Translations under genes and position numbers: made by a program
Shown: piece by piece, positions 34,439 through 44,308 of the stretch
Position numbering within the stretch: the stretch's first letter is position 1
Layout of the letters: each line of letters opens with the position of its first letter
Origin: Skermania sp. ID1734
GTDB lineage: Bacteria; Actinomycetota; Actinomycetes; Mycobacteriales; Mycobacteriaceae
Length of the DNA stretch: 64,000 nucleotides
Assembly (NCBI RefSeq): GCF_007489285.1
Contig: NZ_VLIY01000004.1
Location: 1-64,000 of the forward strand
Direction of reading: 5' to 3'
Notes under the pieces: model-generated
Seen by the model: only the letters and a program-made list of their open reading frames with translations
Database searches by the model: none
What the model was told of the DNA's origin: nothing

Positions 34439-34927
34439 CTAAGCCGGTTGGGTGAGCGCCCCAATCTCGACAATCAGCTCGACCTCGACCGGCGAATTCT
34501 TCGGCAATTCGGTAACGCCGACGGCGGAGCGGGCATGGACCCCCGCATCCCCGAACACCGAGCCGAGCAGTTCCGATGCGCCGTTGACAACGAGCGGCTG
34601 GTCGGTGAATCCCGGAGCCGACGCGACGAAACCGACCACCTTCACGATCCGGGTCACGTTGTCCAGACCGACCAGATCGTGCACGGCGGCAAGCGCATTC
34701 AGCGCGCACAACCGGGCCGCGTCGGCGGCCTGCTCGACACTGACCTGTTCACCGACCTTGCCTACGCACGGCAGCTCGCCTCGCACGAAAGGCAGCTGAC
34801 CCGACGTGTAAACCATGTTGCCGCTACGCACGGCGGGAATGTAGGCCGCCACCGGCGCAGCAACCGGCGGCAGCTCCAACCCGAGCGCGGCGAGGTTGCC
34901 CTGCCAGTCCGGTCGCGTGGCCGTCAC
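34439..34927 (-). CDS. RidA-family protein (Rv3678c-like)
   Basis: This 162-residue protein of the YjgF/YER057c/UK114 family usually deaminates reactive enamine/imine intermediates. The family segments AVRSGNMVYTSGQLPFV and KVVGFVASAPGFTDQP are visible; the conserved Arg near the C-terminus of classic RidA proteins is not evident, as in several subfamilies. The GTG start overlaps the DUF4177 stop by GTGA. Confidence 0.85.
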   Translation of the reverse strand: MTATRPDWQGNLAALGLELPPVAAPVAAYIPAVRSGNMVYTSGQLPFVRGELPCVGKVGEQVSVEQAADAARLCALNALAAVHDLVGLDNVTRIVKVVGFVASAPGFTDQPLVVNGASELLGSVFGDAGVHARSAVGVTELPKNSPVEVELIVEIGALTQPA

Positions 34928-35088
34928 TGCTTCGGGCGCTTGAGGTAGGCGACGTGCTGCTCACCGGTCGGCCCCGGCAGGACCGTGACGAGCTCCCAGC
35001 CGTCGGATCCCCACTGGTCGAGGATCTGCTTGGTCATGTGGGTCAACAGCGGCAGGGTCGCGTACTCCCAGCTGATCAGTTCGCTCAT
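34924..35088 (-). CDS. DUF4177-family small protein (Rv3678A-like)
   Basis: A 54-residue protein, too short for many gene callers. It begins MSELISWEYATLPLLTH and contains LDQWGSDGWELVTVLPGP, the DUF4177 signature. It ends KRPKQ. The stop overlaps the GTG of the RidA gene. It corresponds to Rv3678A; function unknown. Confidence 0.85.
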   Translation of the reverse strand: MSELISWEYATLPLLTHMTKQILDQWGSDGWELVTVLPGPTGEQHVAYLKRPKQ

Positions 35089-35185
35089 GGGAATTCACCC
35101 TAGTCGGCGCGGGGGGACGCCGCGCCGCCGCTCGCTGCGCATATGCAACTGGCTATGGGTGGCGATTCGCCCGTACCTTCAGCGT

Positions 35186-35995
35186 ATGAAGAGCAACTCC
35201 ACCACCAATTCCCGAACAGCACTGGTAACCGGCGCCTCGGCTGGAATCGGAACCGCATTCGCCCGTCACCTCGCGGCGCAGGGATACTCGCTGCTGCTGG
35301 TAGCGCGTCGCGAGGATCGCCTGAAGGACCTCGCCGCCGAACTGACCGATGCTCACAACATCCGCTGCGATGTGTTCGCCGCCGACCTCACCGATCCGGC
35401 CGCCCCGGCCGCAATCGTCCATCACGCAACCGCACACGGCATCGCAATCGATGTGCTGATCAACAACGCGGGACTGTCCGGCAAGACCGCGTTCACCGAA
35501 ACTCCTTGGGAGACAGTCGCGGGCGAGCTCCAGCTCATGGTCACCGCGCCGACCGAGCTGATGCATCGCACCGCCGGCGGGATGCGTCAACGAGGCTGGG
35601 GTCGCATCGTGAACCTATCGTCGATAGCGGCATTCTCGCCCCCGGGAGCCAGCCTCTTGTACACCGGCATCAAGAGCTATGTCGCGCTTGCGTCCCAGTC
35701 GCTGGACATGGAACTCAAGCCGCACGGTGTACACGTCACGGCGCTGTGCCCGGGCTTCACACGTACCGAATTTCACGACGTGATGGGGACGCGGGAGAGC
35801 GCGTCGAGACTTCCCGGCATCCTGTGGCAGCAACCGGAGGACGTGGTGCGCGAAGGCTGGAACGCGGTGATGTCCGGCAATCCGGTGTGCATACCCGGGA
35901 CCGTGAACAAGATCGCCGCGTCCAGCATGCGACCGCTTCCCGTTCGTGTGCAGTACATTCTGGGGCGCACTCTCAACCCGTTCAAGAACGGCTGA
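35186..35995 (+). CDS. Short-chain dehydrogenase/reductase
   Basis: This 269-residue SDR has the cofactor motif TGASAGIG near residue 14, NNAG near 93, the catalytic Ser in VNLSSIAAF and Tyr-Lys in LLYTGIKSY. A residue favouring NADP (VARREDRL) follows the second strand. ATG 35186 is in a good place for the Rossmann start. It is inserted between DUF4177 and the ArsA genes; I do not recall an SDR gene at this point in M. tuberculosis. Substrate not predictable. Confidence 0.88.
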   Translation: MKSNSTTNSRTALVTGASAGIGTAFARHLAAQGYSLLLVARREDRLKDLAAELTDAHNIRCDVFAADLTDPAAPAAIVHHATAHGIAIDVLINNAGLSGKTAFTETPWETVAGELQLMVTAPTELMHRTAGGMRQRGWGRIVNLSSIAAFSPPGASLLYTGIKSYVALASQSLDMELKPHGVHVTALCPGFTRTEFHDVMGTRESASRLPGILWQQPEDVVREGWNAVMSGNPVCIPGTVNKIAASSMRPLPVRVQYILGRTLNPFKNG

Positions 35996-36108
35996 ATCCC
36001 ACAATCAACCTGATTAAGCCGGCCGGTGGCCGTACTAGTCGAGTTAAGACCCGATCAATTCGCCCGTCGCGCTGCTACGGACGGAATGCGCACTATAGGC
36101 TCGCGAAC

Positions 36109-37125
36109 GTGTCCGAATCGAACATCGCGCCGGAAGACAAGTGGCCTGCGAAGGCCGACAAGGCCAGGCTGCATTACGTCTCCGGGAAGGGCGGCACCGG
36201 CAAGACGACCGTCGCCGCCGCGTTGGCGCTCGCATTGGCGGCGGGTGGGCGCCGGGTTCTGCTGGTCGAGGTAGAGGGGCGCCAAGGCATCGCCCAGCTT
36301 TTCGACATTCCGCCGCTGCCACCGGAGGAAACCCGCGTCGCCAATGCTGACGGCGGCGGCGAGGTAGTCGCCCTGGCGATCGACGTCGAGTACGCCTTCC
36401 TCGAATACCTGCGCATGTTCTACAACCTCGGATTCGCCGGTCGAGCCATGAAGCGGATGGGTGCCATCGAGGTGGTCACGACGCTCGCGCCCGGCCTGAA
36501 GGACGTGATCCTGACCGGCAAGATCAAGGAGTGCGTCATCCGGACCGACAAGTTCGGCAACCGGGTGTTCGACGAGGTGGTTGTCGACGCGCCGCCCACC
36601 GGGCGCATCGCCAGTTTCCTCGACGTGACCAAGGCGATGGCCGAGATCGCCAAGGGCGGACCGGTGGCGTCCCAGAGCCTCGGTGTTTCGCAACTGCTGC
36701 ACTCGGACGAGACGATGGTGCACATTGTCACGCTGCTCGAGGCGCTACCGGTCCAGGAAACCGCCGACGCGATCGCCGAACTGACCGCCAATGATCTGCG
36801 CGTCGGCACGGTGATCGTTAACCGGACAAGCAGTGGCTACCTGCCGAAGGAAGCGCAGGCGGACGCAGCCAATGGCAAGTTGGACGCCGAAGCTGTGCGC
36901 GCCGGACTGAAGTCGGCGGGAATCACCCTGTCCGACGAGGACTTCGCCGGCCTGCTCACCGAGACGATCGAACATGCGGCCACGCTCGAGGCGCAAGACG
37001 AGAATGCGGCGGAGTTGGCACGACTGGATGTCGCCCGCATGCACCTACCTGCGTTGACGGAGGGCGTCGACCTCGGGGGACTGTACGAATTGGCGGCAAG
37101 CTTGACCGAACAGGGTGTGAAATGA
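36109..37125 (+). CDS. ArsA/Get3-like ATPase, first of pair (Rv3679-like, BagA)
   Basis: This 338-residue P-loop ATPase is of the ArsA/Get3 class. Walker A is [10 protein letters not shown] (near 26) and the switch motif is [10 protein letters not shown]. The protein pairs with the next gene product; in mycobacteria the two form a complex (BagAB) linked to stress resistance. The GTG is 10 bases after TATAGG, which suggests a nearly leaderless transcript. The stop overlaps the next start by ATGA. Confidence 0.9.
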   Translation: MSESNIAPEDKWPAKADKARLHYVSGKGGTGKTTVAAALALALAAGGRRVLLVEVEGRQGIAQLFDIPPLPPEETRVANADGGGEVVALAIDVEYAFLEYLRMFYNLGFAGRAMKRMGAIEVVTTLAPGLKDVILTGKIKECVIRTDKFGNRVFDEVVVDAPPTGRIASFLDVTKAMAEIAKGGPVASQSLGVSQLLHSDETMVHIVTLLEALPVQETADAIAELTANDLRVGTVIVNRTSSGYLPKEAQADAANGKLDAEAVRAGLKSAGITLSDEDFAGLLTETIEHAATLEAQDENAAELARLDVARMHLPALTEGVDLGGLYELAASLTEQGVK

Positions 37126-38270
37126 CTCCGGTAGCAACGACTTCCCCCGGCGCCACGCGCACTGCGCCGACCCTCGACGTCGCCGGCATTCTTGCTGACC
37201 CCAGCTCCCGGGTGATCGTGTGCTGCGGCGCGGGCGGCGTGGGCAAGACCACGACGTCGGCCGCACTGGCGCTGCGAGCGGCCGAAATGGGCCGCAATGT
37301 CGTCGTGCTCACCATCGACCCCGCGCGCCGGCTGGCGCAAGCACTGGGGGTTGCGGAACTCGATAACACGCCACAGCCCGTGGAACTCGGCGACGAGGTC
37401 AAGGGCCAACTGCACGCGATGATGCTCAACATGAAGCGGACCTTCGACGACATGGTCATCGAGCACACCACGCCGGAAAAGGCCGAGCAGATTTTCAGCA
37501 ACCCGTTTTATCAAACTGTCGCTTCATCTTTCGGCGGCACACAGGAATACATGGCGATGGAGAAACTGGGCCAGTTGGCCCAGTCGGGCAAGTGGGACCT
37601 GATCGTCGTAGACACCCCGCCCTCGCGCAACGCACTCGACTTTCTCGACGCGCCCAAGCGGTTGGGAAACTTCCTGGACAGCAAGATGCTTCGGATCTTC
37701 CTCGCGCCCGGGCGCGGCATCGGCCGGGTGGTGACCGGCGCGATGAGCCTGGCGGTGCGCGGCATGTCGACCATCGTGGGCGGTCAAATGCTCACCGACG
37801 CTTCGCTTTTCATGCAATCGATCGAGTCGATGTTCGGCGGGTTCCGGGAACGCGCCAACAAGACCTATCAGCTGCTGGCTAAGCCCGGCACGCACTTCCT
37901 CGTGGTCGCGGCGGCCGAACCGGACGCTCTCCGGGAGGCCTCGTTCTTCGTCGACCGGCTGTCTACCGACAACATGCCCCTGGCGGGACTCGTCCTCAAC
38001 CGGACGCACCCGACGCTGAGCTCGCTGTCTCCTGACCATGCGCTCACTGCCGCCGACCGGCTCGACAACGAGAACGGCGAATTCGACCTTGCCGCAGACG
38101 TTCTGCGGATCCACGCGGAGCGGGCACGCACCGCGAAGCGGGAAGTGCGGTTGCTGCAACGGTTTACCAGCGCGCACCCTCGAGTGCCGCTCGTGGGCGT
38201 GCCCTCCCTACCGTTCGAAGTGGCCGACCTCGAAGCGCTGCGCGCGGTTGCCGAGCAGCTGACGAACTGA
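37122..38270 (+). CDS. ArsA/Get3-like ATPase, second of pair (Rv3680-like, BagB)
   Basis: This 382-residue ATPase has Walker [12 protein letters not shown] (near 35), [10 protein letters not shown] switch I and [13 protein letters not shown] switch II. It is coupled to the first ATPase by ATGA. It is followed by a hairpin terminator, so the two genes form the operon. Get3-like proteins handle tail-anchored membrane proteins in eukaryotes; the cargo of the actinobacterial pair is not settled. Confidence 0.9.
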   Translation: MTPVATTSPGATRTAPTLDVAGILADPSSRVIVCCGAGGVGKTTTSAALALRAAEMGRNVVVLTIDPARRLAQALGVAELDNTPQPVELGDEVKGQLHAMMLNMKRTFDDMVIEHTTPEKAEQIFSNPFYQTVASSFGGTQEYMAMEKLGQLAQSGKWDLIVVDTPPSRNALDFLDAPKRLGNFLDSKMLRIFLAPGRGIGRVVTGAMSLAVRGMSTIVGGQMLTDASLFMQSIESMFGGFRERANKTYQLLAKPGTHFLVVAAAEPDALREASFFVDRLSTDNMPLAGLVLNRTHPTLSSLSPDHALTAADRLDNENGEFDLAADVLRIHAERARTAKREVRLLQRFTSAHPRVPLVGVPSLPFEVADLEALRAVAEQLTN

Positions 38271-38313
38271 GCGAAAAAGCTGTAAAACGCAACATTTTCA
38301 CCTGAAACCACGA

Positions 38314-38340
38314 AAGCGGCGCGGATTGACCGCGCCGCTT
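38314..38340. terminator. Bidirectional terminator between ArsA pair and whiB4
   Basis: AAGCGGCGCGG and CCGCGCCGCTT form a perfect 11-bp stem with a 5-base loop (ATTGA) between convergent genes; AATTT follows on the plus strand. Confidence 0.8.
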
Positions 38341-38360
38341 GAATTTAGCGATGTAGCTTG

Positions 38361-38684
38361 TCAGATCGCCGGCTGATGCTGGCGTTGGGTTTGAAAGAAT
38401 TCCGCCCAGGACTCGACTTCTGGATGCTGCTTGAGCAACGCCCGCCGCTGCCGCTCGGTCATTCCGCCCCAGACCCCGAACTCCACCCGATTGTCGAGAG
38501 CGTCGGCTCCGCATTGCATGAGTACTGGACAATGCCGACAAATGGTTGCCGCTTTCCGTTGCGCGGCACCACGGACGAACAGTTGGTCGGGGTCCACTCC
38601 CCTACACCGGGCTTGAGAGACCCAGGCGATTCGGGCTTCGGCTTGCTCCACATCGAGTCGGGCGACGGGCGTGTTCATGTGCAT
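38361..38684 (-). CDS. whiB4: WhiB-family iron-sulfur regulator (WhiB4-like)
   Basis: This 107-residue WhiB protein has the four cysteines that bind a [4Fe-4S] cluster (about 27, 49, 52 and 58, in ARCRG, CRHC and MQCG), the GVWGGMTERQRR turn and a basic C-terminus. Its position between the ArsA pair and ponA2 matches whiB4 (Rv3681c), a redox-sensitive regulator. The start at 38684 gives a typical length; an upstream in-frame start is possible. Confidence 0.92.
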   Translation of the reverse strand: MHMNTPVARLDVEQAEARIAWVSQARCRGVDPDQLFVRGAAQRKAATICRHCPVLMQCGADALDNRVEFGVWGGMTERQRRALLKQHPEVESWAEFFQTQRQHQPAI

Positions 38685-38979
38685 TCGGTATGCCCCTTTG
38701 CGTTCCGAACACCGGCGAACGGTGCTCCTGGAATGCCACACGGCGAGCAAGCCGATCCCCGACGACTGTACAAATTGCTGCGAGCCGCATCACATTCCGT
38801 ATTGAGTTGTTAGCTGTATCACGCTGAGGACTCAATCTAGGTAACAGACGGCACAGAACGCAAGACCATGCGGCCTATTTTTTGGTACGTCCGTCCATAC
38901 GCTGTCAAATAGGCGCGCCGATGCAGCCATGGCGAGTTCGTGCTCGTTCCCGCCGGACGGGCAACGTAGTCTGTCTATC

Positions 38980-41349
38980 GTGTCGGTGCCCAATACCATC
39001 GCGAAGCTTGCGGGCAGCTGCCTGCTCGCCGCGGTACTCGTCGCAGGCTTGCTGTTCCCGATTGTCGGCGGGTTCGGCTTCCTATCCAACCGCGCGGCAG
39101 ACGCTGTAGACAACGTCTCGGCCGAGCTGGTCGAAGGCAATGTCCCCGCGGTCTCGACGATGGTCGACGCCACCGGCGCGCCGATCGCCTGGCTGTATGA
39201 GCAACGCCGGTTCGAAGTGCCCAGCGACAAAATTTCCAACGATATGAAATTGGCGATCGTTTCTATCGAAGACCGCCGCTTCACCGAACACCACGGCGTC
39301 GACTGGCAGGGCACCCTGCGCGCGTTCTTGACAAACACCACCAGCGGCGAGATTCAGCAGGGCGCGTCGACGATCGACCAGCAGTATGTGAAGAACTACC
39401 AACTGCTCGTTGTCGCCAAGACCGACGCCGAGCGCCGCGCCGCGACGGAAACAACGGTAGCGCGCAAGATCCGTGAAATCCGGATGGCGCTGACGCTCGA
39501 CAAAAAGCTCACCAAAGACGAGATCCTGACCCGCTACCTCAACCTGGTGCCATTCGGCAACGGGTCGTTCGGCATTCAGGACGCCGCACAGACGTACTTC
39601 GGGATCGACGCTTCCCAACTGAACGTGTCGCAAGCCGCACTGCTGGCCGGCATGGTCCAATCCAGTTCCGAACTGAACCCCTACACCAATCCGAAGGGGG
39701 CGTTGGAACGGCGGAACACCGTCTTGGACACGATGATCCAGAACATCCCGAGCCGGGCCGCGGAGTTCCGCGCCGCCAAGGAGCAGCCGCTCGGCGTGCT
39801 GCCGGAACCGAAGGTGCTGCCGCGCGGCTGCATCGCGGCGGATGATCGCGGATTCTTCTGTGACTATGCGCTGCAGTACTTGGCGAACGCGGGCATCAGC
39901 CGCGAACAGGTCGACCGCGGCGGTTACTACATCAAGACCACGCTCGATCCACGGGTGCAGGCCGCGGCCAAGGATGCGGCCGATCGCTTCGCCAGCCCTG
40001 ATCTGAAGAACATCGCGGAGGTCATGAACGTCATCGCGCCGGGGCAGGACGCGCACCACGTGCTCGCGATGGTCAGTAGCCGAACATACGGCCTCAACGG
40101 CGACAACCACGAGACAGTGCAGCCGCAGCCGTTTTCCATGGTCGGCGACGGCGCCGGTTCCATCTTCAAGATCTTCACCACGGCGGCGGCCATGGAAAAG
40201 GGACTGGGCATCAATGCGACGCTCGACGTGCCCTCCTTCTATGCCGCCAAGGGCATGGGTAACGGCGGCGCGCCCGGATGCCCGCCAGCGACCTACTGTG
40301 TCAAGAACGCCGGTAACTACGCCTCCAAGATGTCGGTGACCCAGGCGCTGGCCACCTCCCCGAACACCGCGTTCGTCAAGCTCATCCAGGCCGTCGGCGT
40401 CACCCCGACCGTCGATATGGCCATCCGGCTGGGCATGCGCTCCTACGCCGCGCCCGGAACCTCCGGCAACGGCGACCAGAGCCTGGCGGACATGTTCAAA
40501 TCACAAAACCTGGGCTCCTTCACGCTTGGGCCGACTGCCATCAACCCGCTGGAACTGTCCAACGTCGCCGCCACGCTCGCCTCCAGCGGCAAGTGGTGCC
40601 CACCCTCACCGATCGAGTCGATCGTCGACCGCAACGGCAAGCCGGTGTCGCTGACCCAGCAAGCGTGCGAGCAAGTGGTCGATCCCGGGCTCGCCGACAC
40701 GCTCGCCAACGCATTGAGCAAGGACGACCAGGGCGGCGGCACCTCCGCCGGATCTGCAGCGGCCGCCGGTTGGACCTACCCGGTGTCGGCCAAGACGGGG
40801 ACCACGGAAACCCACCGCTCCAGCGCATTCCTCGGTTTCACGCCGTCGCTCGCGGCCGCGGCATACATCTACGGCGACAGCTCCACGCCCGGCGAAATCT
40901 GCTCGTTCCCGCTGCGCAACTGCGGCGACGGCAACCTCTATGGCGGTAACGAACCCGCGCGCACCTGGTACACCGCCATGAAACAAGTGGTCCCGGACTT
41001 TCCGCCGCCACAACTGCCGCCGCTGGACCAGAAATACGTGCGTGGATCGCAGAGTGCGCAAGTCCCGAATGTCAATGGCAAGAGCCAGGGCACGGCGACT
41101 GCGGATCTGGTCAGCGCCGGTTTCAAGGTCAACGCGGTGACCACGCCCGGGTCGCAGACCAAGGGCACCGTCACCGGTTCCTCGCCCGCTGGTTCGGCGA
41201 TCCCAGGGTCGACCGTGACCATCTATGTCAGCGACGGCACTCAGCGGACAGTTTCGCTGCCTGCGCCGGTCGCTCCGCCCGGGAACGGCGCACCGTCAGT
41301 GCCCGACCAGGCGCCAGGCGATCTACCACCGATTCCGCTGCCCCGGTAG
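38980..41349 (+). CDS. ponA2: Bifunctional penicillin-binding protein PonA2
   Basis: This 789-residue class A PBP builds peptidoglycan. A cytoplasmic tail and one membrane helix (LLAAVLVAGLLFPIVGGFG) are followed by the GT51 glycosyltransferase domain with catalytic Glu in SIEDRRFTEHHG, the transpeptidase with SIFK, SPN and KTGTTE motifs, and one PASTA domain at the C-terminus (VPNVNGKSQGTATADLVSAG). The GTG at 38980 lies 9 bases after a TAGTCT -10-like element, suggesting a leaderless mRNA. Rv3682 counterpart. Confidence 0.94.
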   Translation: MSVPNTIAKLAGSCLLAAVLVAGLLFPIVGGFGFLSNRAADAVDNVSAELVEGNVPAVSTMVDATGAPIAWLYEQRRFEVPSDKISNDMKLAIVSIEDRRFTEHHGVDWQGTLRAFLTNTTSGEIQQGASTIDQQYVKNYQLLVVAKTDAERRAATETTVARKIREIRMALTLDKKLTKDEILTRYLNLVPFGNGSFGIQDAAQTYFGIDASQLNVSQAALLAGMVQSSSELNPYTNPKGALERRNTVLDTMIQNIPSRAAEFRAAKEQPLGVLPEPKVLPRGCIAADDRGFFCDYALQYLANAGISREQVDRGGYYIKTTLDPRVQAAAKDAADRFASPDLKNIAEVMNVIAPGQDAHHVLAMVSSRTYGLNGDNHETVQPQPFSMVGDGAGSIFKIFTTAAAMEKGLGINATLDVPSFYAAKGMGNGGAPGCPPATYCVKNAGNYASKMSVTQALATSPNTAFVKLIQAVGVTPTVDMAIRLGMRSYAAPGTSGNGDQSLADMFKSQNLGSFTLGPTAINPLELSNVAATLASSGKWCPPSPIESIVDRNGKPVSLTQQACEQVVDPGLADTLANALSKDDQGGGTSAGSAAAAGWTYPVSAKTGTTETHRSSAFLGFTPSLAAAAYIYGDSSTPGEICSFPLRNCGDGNLYGGNEPARTWYTAMKQVVPDFPPPQLPPLDQKYVRGSQSAQVPNVNGKSQGTATADLVSAGFKVNAVTTPGSQTKGTVTGSSPAGSAIPGSTVTIYVSDGTQRTVSLPAPVAPPGNGAPSVPDQAPGDLPPIPLPR

Positions 41350-41359
41350 GCCTGTGTCT

Positions 41360-41399
41360 GTGCGTGTTTTTTCACCGCGGGCGGTGAAAAAACACGCAC
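41360..41399. terminator. Strong bidirectional terminator after ponA2
   Basis: GTGCGTGTTTTTTCACCG and its complement form an 18-bp perfect stem with a CGGG loop, and the stem contains T6 on each side in the proper orientation for either strand. It serves the convergent ponA2 and YqeY-like genes. Confidence 0.88.
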
Positions 41400-41405
41400 A
41401 AGCGA

Positions 41406-41870
41406 TTAGAGGCGAGCCTTGACTGCCGCCGATATCCGGGAGCCATCGGCCTTGCCCGCGGCGAGTGCAGTGGCGGCCTTCATCACCTGTCCCATTTGGC
41501 GCATCGATGGTCGCTCCCCGAGCGCTTCGGCAACCTGTGCAATGGCCGTGTCGGCAACGTCGGCGAGTTCGGCGTCGGTGAGCGGCGTAGGCAGGTAGTC
41601 GTCGATGATCTGCGCCTCGGCCCGCTCCTTGGCCGCAAGTTCACCGCGGCCGTTCTCCGTGTAGACCTCCGCGGCCTCGCCACGCTTCTTGGATTCCTTG
41701 GCCAACACCTTGAGGATTTCCTCGTCGGTGAGGTCGCGTGCCGACGAACCGGCAACCTCTGCCTTTTGTACCTCGGCCAGCAGCATCCGCAGTGTCGCCG
41801 TCCGCAACGTGTCCTTGTCTTTCATTGCGGTGGTCAGGTCGTCGCGGAGCCGTTGCTTGAGTTGCGCCAT
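41406..41870 (-). CDS. GatB/YqeY-domain protein
   Basis: This 154-residue protein belongs to the YqeY family, homologous to the tail domain of amidotransferase subunit GatB. MAQLKQRLRDDLTTAMKDKD at the start and RPSMRQMGQVMKAATALAAG near the end are the family blocks. It may bind tRNA or assist quality control; the exact job is not known. ATG 41870 has no competitor with a better context, and a longer frame upstream would enter the promoter of the metallophosphatase gene. Confidence 0.88.
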   Translation of the reverse strand: MAQLKQRLRDDLTTAMKDKDTLRTATLRMLLAEVQKAEVAGSSARDLTDEEILKVLAKESKKRGEAAEVYTENGRGELAAKERAEAQIIDDYLPTPLTDAELADVADTAIAQVAEALGERPSMRQMGQVMKAATALAAGKADGSRISAAVKARL

Positions 41871-41932
41871 GGTGTCCAACGCTACGCGGTGATGGGGGCC
41901 GTGTGCGCTCGGTTTTCGCCTACTCTGGGTAG

Positions 41933-42895
41933 ATGCCCGCACTGACTCGCCCCACCGCCGTTCGCGCCTTGCAAGGCGCCATCGGGGCGGCCGCATTAGG
42001 CGTCGGATACGCCTCACTGATCGAACGCAACGCCTTTGTGTTGCGGGAAACGACAATGCCTGTTTTGAAGCCGGGCTCATCGTCGCTTCGCGTGCTGCAC
42101 ATCAGCGATTTGCACATGACTCCTGGGCAACGGCTCAAACAGCACTGGCTCCGCGAACTGGCCGCGCTGGAACCGGATCTGGTGGTCAACACCGGTGACA
42201 ACCTCTCGCACCCGCGCGCCGTTCCCGCGGTGATTCAGGCGCTCGACGGGTTGCTCGGGCGTCCCGGCCTTTTCGTCTTCGGCAGCAACGACTACTTCGC
42301 GCCGGTGCCCAAGAACCCGTTGAAGTACTTCAAGACCGATCACAAGAAGGTCCACGGTGATCCGCTGCCGTGGCGGGATCTGCGGGCGGCTTTCACCGAG
42401 CGCGGTTGGCTCGACATGACTCACGTTCGGCGTGAACTCGAGGTTGCCGGGGTTCGCATCGCCGTCGCCGGAGTCGATGACCCCCACCTGAAGCGGGAAC
42501 GGTACGAGACCATCGCCGGAGCGCCAAACCCTATGGCGGACCTGCGACTTGGACTCACCCACTCCCCCGAGCCGCGGGTGCTCGACAGGTTCGCCGAGGA
42601 CGGTTACGACCTGGTTCTTGCCGGCCACACACACGGTGGCCAGTTGTGCTTGCCGTTCTACGGCGCCCTCGTGACAAACTGCGAACTCGATCGCTCACGG
42701 GTCAAGGGCCCGTCCAAGTGGGGCGCGCACACGCGACTGCACGTCTCGGCGGGCGTCGGCACGTCGCCTTGGGCTCCGGCACGATTCTGCTGCCGTCCGG
42801 AAGCAACGTTGCTCACGCTCGTTCCCACGACCCAGCAGAAAGCGGCCACCGGCACCGATCAGGGAGTTGCCGATTCGGAATCGATTTCGCAGTAG
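41933..42895 (+). CDS. Calcineurin-like metallophosphoesterase (Rv3683-like)
   Basis: This 320-residue enzyme has the two-metal site: SDLHMT (Asp and His), NTGDNLSH, GSNDYFAP in place of GNHD, LTHSPEP and AGHTHGGQ. The N-terminus (AIGAAALGVGYASL) contains a short hydrophobic segment, possibly a membrane anchor. The spacing TACTCT-GGGTAG-ATG suggests a leaderless transcript. The substrate is unknown; it may act on lipids or nucleotides. It ends the M. tuberculosis-like block before tRNA-Pro. Confidence 0.9.
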   Translation: MPALTRPTAVRALQGAIGAAALGVGYASLIERNAFVLRETTMPVLKPGSSSLRVLHISDLHMTPGQRLKQHWLRELAALEPDLVVNTGDNLSHPRAVPAVIQALDGLLGRPGLFVFGSNDYFAPVPKNPLKYFKTDHKKVHGDPLPWRDLRAAFTERGWLDMTHVRRELEVAGVRIAVAGVDDPHLKRERYETIAGAPNPMADLRLGLTHSPEPRVLDRFAEDGYDLVLAGHTHGGQLCLPFYGALVTNCELDRSRVKGPSKWGAHTRLHVSAGVGTSPWAPARFCCRPEATLLTLVPTTQQKAATGTDQGVADSESISQ

Positions 42896-42957
42896 CGGGT
42901 CTGACCAGCCGATTTAGGTCGGCCGAGCAGTTGTTGTAAGCTACGACAGGTCGATTG

Positions 42958-43031
<74 letters not shown>

Positions 43032-43130
43032 CGCAGGCTGAGAGCAGAGCAAGCTGGCTTGTTCTGCCGAAGCCAAGGAGAGGGTCGCAGCCGCAAGGCA
43101 AGACCCCGACTCGTGGTTGAGACGACGAAA

Positions 43131-43170
43131 ACGGCTCCTGACCTTGGAACATAGGTCGGGAGCCGTTTCC
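43131..43170 (+). terminator. Hairpin downstream of tRNA-Pro
   Basis: AAACGGCTCCTGACCT and AGGTCGGGAGCCGTTT pair over 16 bp (one G-U) with an 8-base loop, about 100 bases after the tRNA. It is likely the terminator of the tRNA transcript. Between here and the toxin/antitoxin operator (43171-43385) I see no gene. Confidence 0.75.
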
Positions 43171-43385
43171 GTTGGGACGCCGCACGAGGTTCCTACTAGA
43201 TGATTAGGCAGCAAAAAGGCAGCGCTAGCGGTCAGCACCTAGCCAAGTAGATTGCGGATGGCGTCGTGTGATCGCATCCGAGGTGACAAGAACCTCGCCG
43301 TCGACAAGCCGGTGGTCCGTTGTTTGTCCATTCTCGTAGGCTGTCAAGCACGAGTGATAGCGTGCAAGCCTGTATGACATCATTG

Positions 43386-43404
43386 AATACAACAGGACTG
43401 TATT
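43386..43404. promoter_or_regulatory. Inverted repeat before the second toxin/antitoxin pair
   Basis: AATACA and TGTATT flank a 7-base centre, 32 bases upstream of the antitoxin ATG. The position and symmetry fit an autoregulatory operator for the ribbon-helix-helix antitoxin. Confidence 0.5.
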
Positions 43405-43436
43405 GATATCAGCGTTTCGGAAACGGGTGATAACGG

Positions 43437-43694
43437 ATGAAAAACGTGACGATCCGCAATCTCAGCGACGAGGTCCACCGTGCCATCCGCCAGCGCGCGG
43501 CCGCCCACGAGCGCAGTATCGAGGCCGAGATGCGGGCCATCCTCACCGAGGCGGTCCAACCGCCGCAGCGGGTCAAGCTTGGAACACTGCTGTCCAATGT
43601 GATCAGCGAGGAGAACCGGCTCACCGACGACGAACGCGACACCTACTTCGGTCGCGACACCACCCTGGCCGAGCCGATGGTGTTCGGCCAGTGA
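43437..43694 (+). CDS. FitA-type ribbon-helix-helix antitoxin
   Basis: An 85-residue antitoxin of the FitA/VapB class. The opening MKNVTIRNLSDEVHRAIRQ followed by RSIEAEMRAIL is the Arc/MetJ fold used by FitA and related antitoxins. The acidic C-terminal part (ISEENRLTDDERDTY) should bind the PIN toxin. The stop overlaps the toxin GTG by GTGA. It lies 400 bases after tRNA-Pro in the accessory region. Confidence 0.9.
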   Translation: MKNVTIRNLSDEVHRAIRQRAAAHERSIEAEMRAILTEAVQPPQRVKLGTLLSNVISEENRLTDDERDTYFGRDTTLAEPMVFGQ

Positions 43695-44107
43695 TCATTC
43701 TGGACACCAACGTCATCAGTGAGCCGGCCACGAAGAGGCCCAACGCGCGTGTCCTGCAATGGCTGGATGCCCAGGTCATTGAGACCCTGTACCTGACCGC
43801 CGTCACCGTCGGCGAACTCCGCTACGGCATCGCCGCCATGCCCGCCGGGCGACGCCATGATGAGTTTGCCGAGTGGCTGGAGAACCACACCCTGCCCGCG
43901 TTCGCCGGACGCATCCTGCCCTACGACCTCACCGCCACCGCCGAATACGCCCGGCTCATGGCACACGCCCGCGCCGCAGGCCAGGCCATCGCGGCCGCCG
44001 ACGGCATGATCGCCGCCAGCGCGGCCGCAACAGGCTTCACCGTCGCTATCCGCGACCGGTCGCCGTTCGAGGCCGCCGGTGTGGCGACCATCAATCCGTG
44101 GCAGTAA
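43691..44107 (+). CDS. FitB/VapC-type PIN-domain toxin
   Basis: This 138-residue PIN ribonuclease has the catalytic acids Asp5 (ILDTNVISE), Glu42 (TVGELRYG), Asp104 (AAADGMIAA) and Asp122 (IRDRSPF). The IILDTNVISE start and the FitA-like partner place it in the FitB branch. It is translated from a GTG overlapping the antitoxin stop. It is distinct from the VapC at 13.2 kb, so the window holds two PIN modules. Confidence 0.92.
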   Translation: MIILDTNVISEPATKRPNARVLQWLDAQVIETLYLTAVTVGELRYGIAAMPAGRRHDEFAEWLENHTLPAFAGRILPYDLTATAEYARLMAHARAAGQAIAAADGMIAASAAATGFTVAIRDRSPFEAAGVATINPWQ

Positions 44108-44308
44108 CGCCTCGATCAAGCGCTCCATGGCGCGCACAAGGAACGCCCACCGACCAAACCGATCAGGAATCGAGAAGCCGCCGACGCCGAACCGAACTAG
44201 CGTCTGTCCTGCAGGTCGAAAGGGACCCGCTACCGGGCACCCGTGGTACCGAATAGCAATGAAGCACTTTGCTCTTCGGGAAAATTGACTAGAGGAGGTC
44301 TGAACGAC

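Noticed and set aside
43171-43385. Possible remnant of an integrase or attachment site after tRNA-Pro
   Set aside because: No integrase motif in any frame and no repeat of the tRNA 3' half was found, so only a hairpin and spacer are reported.
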